In this document: positions 58,757 through 64,000 of the stretch, piece after piece
How the letters are laid out: every line of letters begins with the position of its first letter
Position numbering within the stretch: position 1 is the stretch's first letter
Assembly (NCBI GenBank): GCA_009823395.1
Contig: CM020501.1
Coordinates: 15,402,361-15,466,360, forward strand
Source: Thamnaconus septentrionalis
Taxonomy: Eukaryota; Chordata; Actinopteri; Tetraodontiformes; Monacanthidae
Length of the DNA stretch: 64,000 bases
Direction: 5' to 3'
Program-made: the position numbers and the translations under genes
The notes under the pieces: model-generated
Told to the model about the DNA's origin: nothing
The model's input: the letters and a program-made list of their open reading frames with translations, nothing else
Databases searched by the model: none

Positions 58757-59854
58757 AGACTGAAATATAAACTGTGTTCCTGAGGAGCTGATTGAGGAAT
58801 GATAATTAATGGCGAAAACGCAGTGCAGGACAAAAGATGCTCTCTGAAGACCGGCCTGCCGTCCCCCACCCACAATACACCCCACCCCCCACCTCCCCCG
58901 GGGGACCAAACAGGCCTCCAATTAAGTGACAGGCGGCCGTATTAGAATTTCCACGGCGGCCCTCGCCGGGGCTACCGCGGCGCCGGGCGACAGCGCTTTG
59001 AAAAAGCAGCGTGGTTTCCCCATCAAACACGTCCTCCAGCCGCTTTGATCTGCTGGGTGGTATGTGTCCTTGGAGATACGCGTCGACTTCCTCAAAGCTC
59101 TTTTGTTGCCGCCACCTCATTTTTTTTCCAGCGCGGGAGTCTCTGGCAGCGGCGGAGCCGAGCGGCCCGGCTCCTTCAGCCGCCTTCATTCCCAGACAGC
59201 GCGCTCGCATCATGTGACACCAGGTGATTCTTAGACGTATCACATGCCAGCCGTACGTGCGTGTGTGTGTGTGTGTGAGTGCAGTTCTGGCATGCGGCTC
59301 ATGAATGCAGGTGAATGACCGTCTCAGGGCTGAAGATGCTGTTAGAACCACTGTCCTGTTATAAAGCGAGCGCTGACAGAATCTCATTTAAATGAGCCGC
59401 ATTCTAATAAAAATGCAGCGTGTGACTCGTTTTGTTTTTGTTTTGCCAATATTGCAACGATGAGCTGAAACCAAAGAGGGACATCAGACCGACCTTGTTG
59501 AAGATGATGTCTGAAAAAACACCCCTAGCCTTTCACAAAACAGAACCACGGAATGTTCCACAGCAAGAACAACAACACATAGTACAAGGTTAGTGTATTT
59601 ACCACAGATGGTGATGGTCAGAATAAAATAAGACCTTTTTCTGATCAGACCAGCAGGTCTAATAGCTGATATTCCTGCTTCATACATATTTCCAACCCTG
59701 CTAATAGGCAGCAGGAGTGAATTGCTGTGCTTGTACACACGCTTTCTCTTCTCTGGGTCCATCTAAAGAAATGTCTGTGTTGGTGGGGCCTCATTACAGC
59801 TGTTCACGGTATTTGCAAATGTGTTGGACAACACATAGAAATTTTGAACTACTG

Positions 59855-59960
59855 GACGTCAGTACACACAGTCGGTCACTTTATTAGGTACCTGGTCTCA
59901 CAGTGTAAACGCCCAACATAACAAATGATGTTGCTTGGATATGACATTATGACATACATA
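59855..59960. repeat. degenerate fish interspersed repeat fragment
   Basis: GGTCACTTTATTAGGTACCT at 59874-59893 is the opening motif of a common fish repeat (usual form: CACTTTATTAGGTACACCT). The following sequence is diverged. Its length and class cannot be determined here. Confidence 0.4.
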
Positions 59961-60459
59961 TTTGTATTAATTTCTGCCAGCATATTTGAAGCTACACCAT
60001 AGCTATAAAATATGTGCTGCAAGTTTCATGATTGTGCTTGAGAGAAAACAAAAGTTATTTTTGAGCCTCTTTGAGTTTCCGGTGTTCTATAACCTCCCTC
60101 TTATTTGGTCCAAAAAAAAGGAAAAAAAACCAAAACAAAACAAGAATGGCAAAACCTATAAACGGGACGGGTCTAACATGTCCAAAAATAAGTTGTGATT
60201 GTTCTCGCTCCCTTGCAGTCATCTGCTCTGAAGGCCGGGCATCGCGCCTCATTCTGGATTTCATTTCATCCCGAAACGCAAACATTGCTTTTAGATGTAC
60301 AACCACCGCTTGACCCGCTGCAATGAACTAATAAGTGTCAATCCTGCTAGTTGAAAGGCCACGTTAGCGGCCAGCAGCCCCTCTCACATGACGGCTGACG
60401 TCAGCAGGTGTACTCTCACCAGCCCCCCCTTGCCTCCCCACCACCTTGAACTGCTGCCT

Positions 60460-60700
60460 CCACTTCCTGTTAGGCCCTGACACAATATGCATGAATGCTC
60501 CATCTCGCGGCGCCTGCCTCCCTGTGAAGCGCCGCATTCAGGTTACATTCCTGCCGGCTAAAGCCCCTGGCCCTCCCCAGCCACGGCGAGATCTGTAAAC
60601 TGCTTACACTTCACTGGAAGGGGGCCAAGGCAAACTTGGAACAGGGCCCGCACGAAAGGAACCGACAGATAGAGGCCTGGATTTCAGGCAGTGGAGAGGA
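60460..60700. promoter_or_regulatory. candidate conserved non-coding element
   Basis: Non-repetitive block with octamer-like (ATATGCATGAATG), TEAD-like (ACATTCCTGCC) and other packed motifs, lying directly downstream (minus-strand sense) of the exon candidate at 60741-60894. Conservation is untested. Confidence 0.2.
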
Positions 60701-60740
60701 GCAAGTGTTTCTTGTGCTAGAACCGAGAGTATCGACTTAC

Positions 60741-60894
60741 CGATGGCGAGCCCCCCTCTCCCGGTCTCCTGGCTAGAGGAGGAACAGGAGAGGATATCTG
60801 GGGCCGGAATCGCTGATCCGCATGAGCTGGGAGGCAGAGCTCCCGCTTATCACGCAGATATCGCTCCACGTTCTCATAAACATTTGTTTTTAAT
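60741..60894 (-). CDS. candidate internal coding exon of an unidentified gene
   Basis: On the minus strand a pyrimidine-biased acceptor (ATGTGTATCAG, ending at 60895) precedes 154 bp of open frame. It closes at an ideal donor, TCG|GTAAGT (60741/60740). Entry phase is 2 (one base, then 51 codons) and exit phase is 0. The translation begins LKTNVYENVERYLRDKRELC, continues with PAHADQRFRPQISSPVPPLA and ends with a Gly/Ser-rich tail. It reads like a short helix followed by a disordered Pro-rich segment. I do not recognise the protein. The frame closes soon after the donor, as an exon's would. It lies on the same strand as axin2. Confidence 0.35.
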
Positions 60895-63025
60895 CTGATA
60901 CACATAGGCGCACAAACAGCAGATAGATGTGGATTATTCATTCATGCCGACTTCCTACGCTGCGGGTGCGGGTTTTCTTCGAGCGCTGTTTGTTTGTCTT
61001 TCTGCTGGAAAGGGTGAAGCAAAGGCTAATAAACAGAGGAGATGTAAAAAGAATATATGTATTTGTGAAAAGGAGAATTTGTCTCTGGAAGAATAAACAC
61101 CATCCATAGCAAATATAGATAGAACTGATTTGGGGGTTGGGTGGGTGGAGGTTATGACAGGGTTCATATCAGGATCCTGTCAGCTCCGGGGCAGAGGGGC
61201 GGTGGGGTGGGAGGGTATTGAGAGTCGAAATGTCTGCGACTGCTATAAATAAAGCAGAGACAGGAAACATAGGAGGCATCTTGTCAAGTGTAGAAATGAC
61301 TCAGCGCTGTTTAATGGTTCTAATGAGCTGAGACAGCAGCTTTTGATGGAGACCCGCTTATCAGATTAGGTATCAGATAGTTGTGAAAAAAAAAACTTTG
61401 ATGACTAACAGAAGGATGCATTTTCCCTTTGCTCCTTTTCATTTATCTCTTACCAAAAACCAAAGACAAGTTAAATCACATTAAACTGAACTAACACAGA
61501 AAATTCAGTTATAAGTCATAATTATTCCCGCATGTAAATTCCTCAATTTGACCCCCAAAACTGGGCTCTGCGCTACATTTATGATCCAAAAGGTCCTTGT
61601 TCTTTGTGCAGGAATCCAAACATAAACACCCAACAGAAGAATAAGTGAGGAAGAAGAGAGCAAACATAAACACCATTTTCACTTAGCAAAAATGCAGCTA
61701 ATTTACAAAAATTTGAAAGAGGAAATTTTCCCAGCTAGCACGATGAAGTTGTGTACGTTGCGTACACACGTCAAGCAGCTAGTTAAGAGGTGACGGCTTC
61801 TATTCCACGCTGTTTTGCCTTCCAAATTTTGCTGTATGACTTGAGTGATTTGACAAATGTGTTTGTTAGCATAAAATATGGCATTCAGTGAGCTAAACAA
61901 TGTGAATCAATCTGTCATTTGCGGCTTTTGCCTAGTCTCATGGGGTTATCGTTGGTTTTTCCGCAAGTGTAAGTACTGCCCTGCCTAAATTAACCCAATT
62001 AAAAATTCTGTGGTCGATGAGATTTGAAAACTGCTACCTTTCCACTGAATTTTTGGGGGGACTGGCATGGCAATTAGCAGGCATTTTGGTGAAAACCTGG
62101 CTAAACGGAGTAAGTGAGTGTCTCAGCTATTGATCATTGGCTTGATGAAACCATAAGTGAGAGGAAAAACAGCCATTCCTTGAAAATATTTCTCACATAT
62201 CTTCAGCAGTTTCCACTTCACGGCTGTTCCTCACAAACGAAGGTGCCCATGGGATACATCACAGCTCTGGCACCACTGGGGAAACCCTAACGAGCCCGTG
62301 CTCCAGCCACTCACCACCTCTGCCATGTCAGTGTTCAAGCACAGTGCGCCAGTCCAGTCCTCGACATGTCATGCCAGAGCAATTTCAGCCAAAAACGCAA
62401 AGAGTGCAACCCTGTCGTTCCCCCACCAGGCAAGAAAGGATGAGGGAGGACCTGCTGCAAGCTCCTTTACAAAGTGAATCACTAAGAGGGTGAGCCAGAT
62501 CTAGATTTAGGGCAGAGAACCCAGCCTGTTTTCTATAAAGTCATCCATAAAACATACAGAAACCTTTTACCAAACAGCGGTGGAGATGGAAAACGTCAAG
62601 TCTGACTCGGGGCTATGCAACTTACTGTTACAAAAAATAGGGGAAAAACATCCCAGCCACATTTACAGTACAAGCGTGGCCAAGCCTATTAAAAGCCCCT
62701 GAGTCCAATTTGCTGGCTTATTTATAGGGCGACAGTGGCGAAGAAAGACATTATCTTTGACTGGAATTAGGAGAGGAGGAGAAGAAGACGCAGCGAGTCA
62801 CAAGAGCACGAGTAAACTCCAAAAACTAGCATGTCCTGCAGTGACATGTATGTTGAATACCAATCAGGGAGCACGAGTCTTCCTCACAAGCACGGCCCAA
62901 CACTCATTTACCATGCACATGCTGCAGCTCAATCAGCAGGGCCCTGGCGGATAAAAAGGGATCGCTTGCCTGGCTCTTTGAATATTAGCTAATGCCACAT
63001 TTGCAAGTCTTCAAGAGCAAAATGG

Positions 63026-63052
63026 GTGTGTGTGTGTGTGTGTGTGTGTGTG
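63026..63052. repeat. (GT)n microsatellite
   Basis: Perfect GT run of about 27 bp. Confidence 0.97.
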
Positions 63053-63622
63053 CAGGGTAGGGGGGCACAGAGAGACAGATGCGGGAGATACCGAGGGAGG
63101 GAGAAACAGAAGAGGAGATAAAGAAATAGAGATAGCGGAAGAAGAAGAAGGAGCAGCATGTTGGAAAAAAAAACTGTGGTGTTTGGGGCTGGAAAAAAAA
63201 GAGATTATTTCTTCTGGAAAAAAAAAAAGCTGTGAAGGTCTTTGTAGTGCACAAGCGATGGAAGTGATGCCTGGATGGGGATTATGCTCTTTTCATCATA
63301 AAGCCCCATCTGGTATACTAGCAAGACCACGTCTGTCCAAGCCTTTCGCCCTTTAAAGTGCCGGCTTGGGTTACACATCAATCCAGCCCAATTGCAGCTG
63401 TGCCGGGGAAAAATAACGCAGACCCATTCCACGCATACATGGCCAAGCGCACACGCTGACATGCACACCACACGCACAGGCAAAGAAATGCTCATCAATT
63501 ACAGAAAAAAAAATGGAAAAGAGAGAAAAAAACCTGTGTGCACATATGCAAATTGACAGATGGATGAACAGAGAGAGAGAGACAACAGACTGAAGGAAAT
63601 GCAGACTTATAGCTCCCAAAGA

Positions 63623-63626
<4 letters not shown>

Positions 63627-63653
<27 letters not shown>
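63627..63653. repeat. (CA)n microsatellite
   Basis: Perfect CA run of about 27 bp, followed by an imperfect CG/CA stretch to about 63678. Confidence 0.97.
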
Positions 63654-63657
<4 letters not shown>

Positions 63658-64000
63658 ACGCGCACACACACACGCACATATGTATACCCTTTTGGTCCTG
63701 TGCACCAAGTCCCACACTAACAATGGCTGAGCATATAAAGGACAGCTCTGTTTTTGAAGCATGTCTGTTTGGAACTTGAAAGAGGCCACCATAATTAAAA
63801 CCAATGGGCAGCAGAGCGGGATAAATGAATTGCAGAGCACTCGGCAGACCCCTCCTCATCTTTTAACTAAACCACTGGTCCAGTGTCTGACAGATGTTCC
63901 ATTTGATGTGTGCATGTGCATGCCCATCTGCGTGCATGTTTTTTTTTTTTCTTCTTGGGTCTCGGTGTCGCCATTGACTGACAGGACGCTGTCGTTCAGA

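Larger units (their letters stand above)
56809..60740. other. gene-free stretch with CpG-rich segments
   Basis: CpG-rich parts lie at 57010-57130 and 57780-57960. Microsatellites lie at 57523-57573, 58289-58315 and 58718-58754. The sequence TCACTTTATTAGGTAC at 59876-59891 is the hallmark of a common fish repeat, here degenerate. A compact non-repetitive block lies at 60460-60700. No named exon. Confidence 0.45.
60895..64000. other. gene-free stretch to the window end
   Basis: AT-rich unique sequence. (GT)n lies at 63026-63052 and (CA)n at 63627-63653. The block at 62200-62960 is non-repetitive and could be regulatory. No exon recognised. Confidence 0.45.

Overview
The window looks like nuclear DNA from a teleost fish, probably a percomorph-type genome. 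The evidence is spliced vertebrate coding exons with GT-AG junctions, very many (CA)n/(GT)n and (GA)n microsatellites, an L2-clade LINE tail, small inverted-repeat transposon relics and long AT/GC-mixed non-coding DNA. There are no bacterial-type operons, and most of the open frames are chance or repeat-derived.

The only gene I can name is axin2 (Axin2/conductin), on the minus strand at the left edge. Three coding exons are present: the first coding exon (5906-6747, with 5' UTR to 6860), then 3241-3381, then 463-565. Together they encode residues 1-362: the tankyrase-binding N-terminus, the RGS domain that binds APC, and the conserved Ser/Asp-rich linker. The splice phases fit exactly (2, then 2, then 0). 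The exons for the GSK3-binding, beta-catenin-binding and DIX parts lie beyond base 1. A non-coding exon 1 and the promoter should lie between about 7 and 9 kb. That stretch and the DNA just upstream hold at least nine TCF/LEF core motifs in about 3 kb, as expected for a direct Wnt feedback target.

From about 9.4 kb to 64 kb I find no recognisable protein-coding gene. This part is intergenic or intronic. It contains: a repeat broken by a nested inverted-repeat element (16.13-17.04 kb); a 576-bp inverted-repeat element with a 3-bp target duplication (21.54-22.12 kb); a dense microsatellite block (28.3-29.06 kb); a short LINE reverse-transcriptase C-terminus (31.3-31.5 kb); an L2 LINE 3' end (40.7-42.1 kb); a second copy of the teleost repeat with a small fold-back element beside it (44.5-44.9 kb); a degenerate tandem array of roughly 310-bp units (48.6-49.6 kb); and a hAT-type element with 8-bp target duplications (51.33-51.74 kb). 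Two minus-strand exon-like segments (38739-38803 and 60741-60894) have good splice signals but no product I recognise. Several stretches rich in developmental transcription-factor-like motifs and free of simple repeats may be conserved enhancers, but that needs cross-species alignment.

I did not find a previously undescribed multi-gene system. The most useful leads are the TCF/LEF cluster around axin2, the two orphan exon candidates, the nested transposon and the ~310-bp degenerate tandem array.
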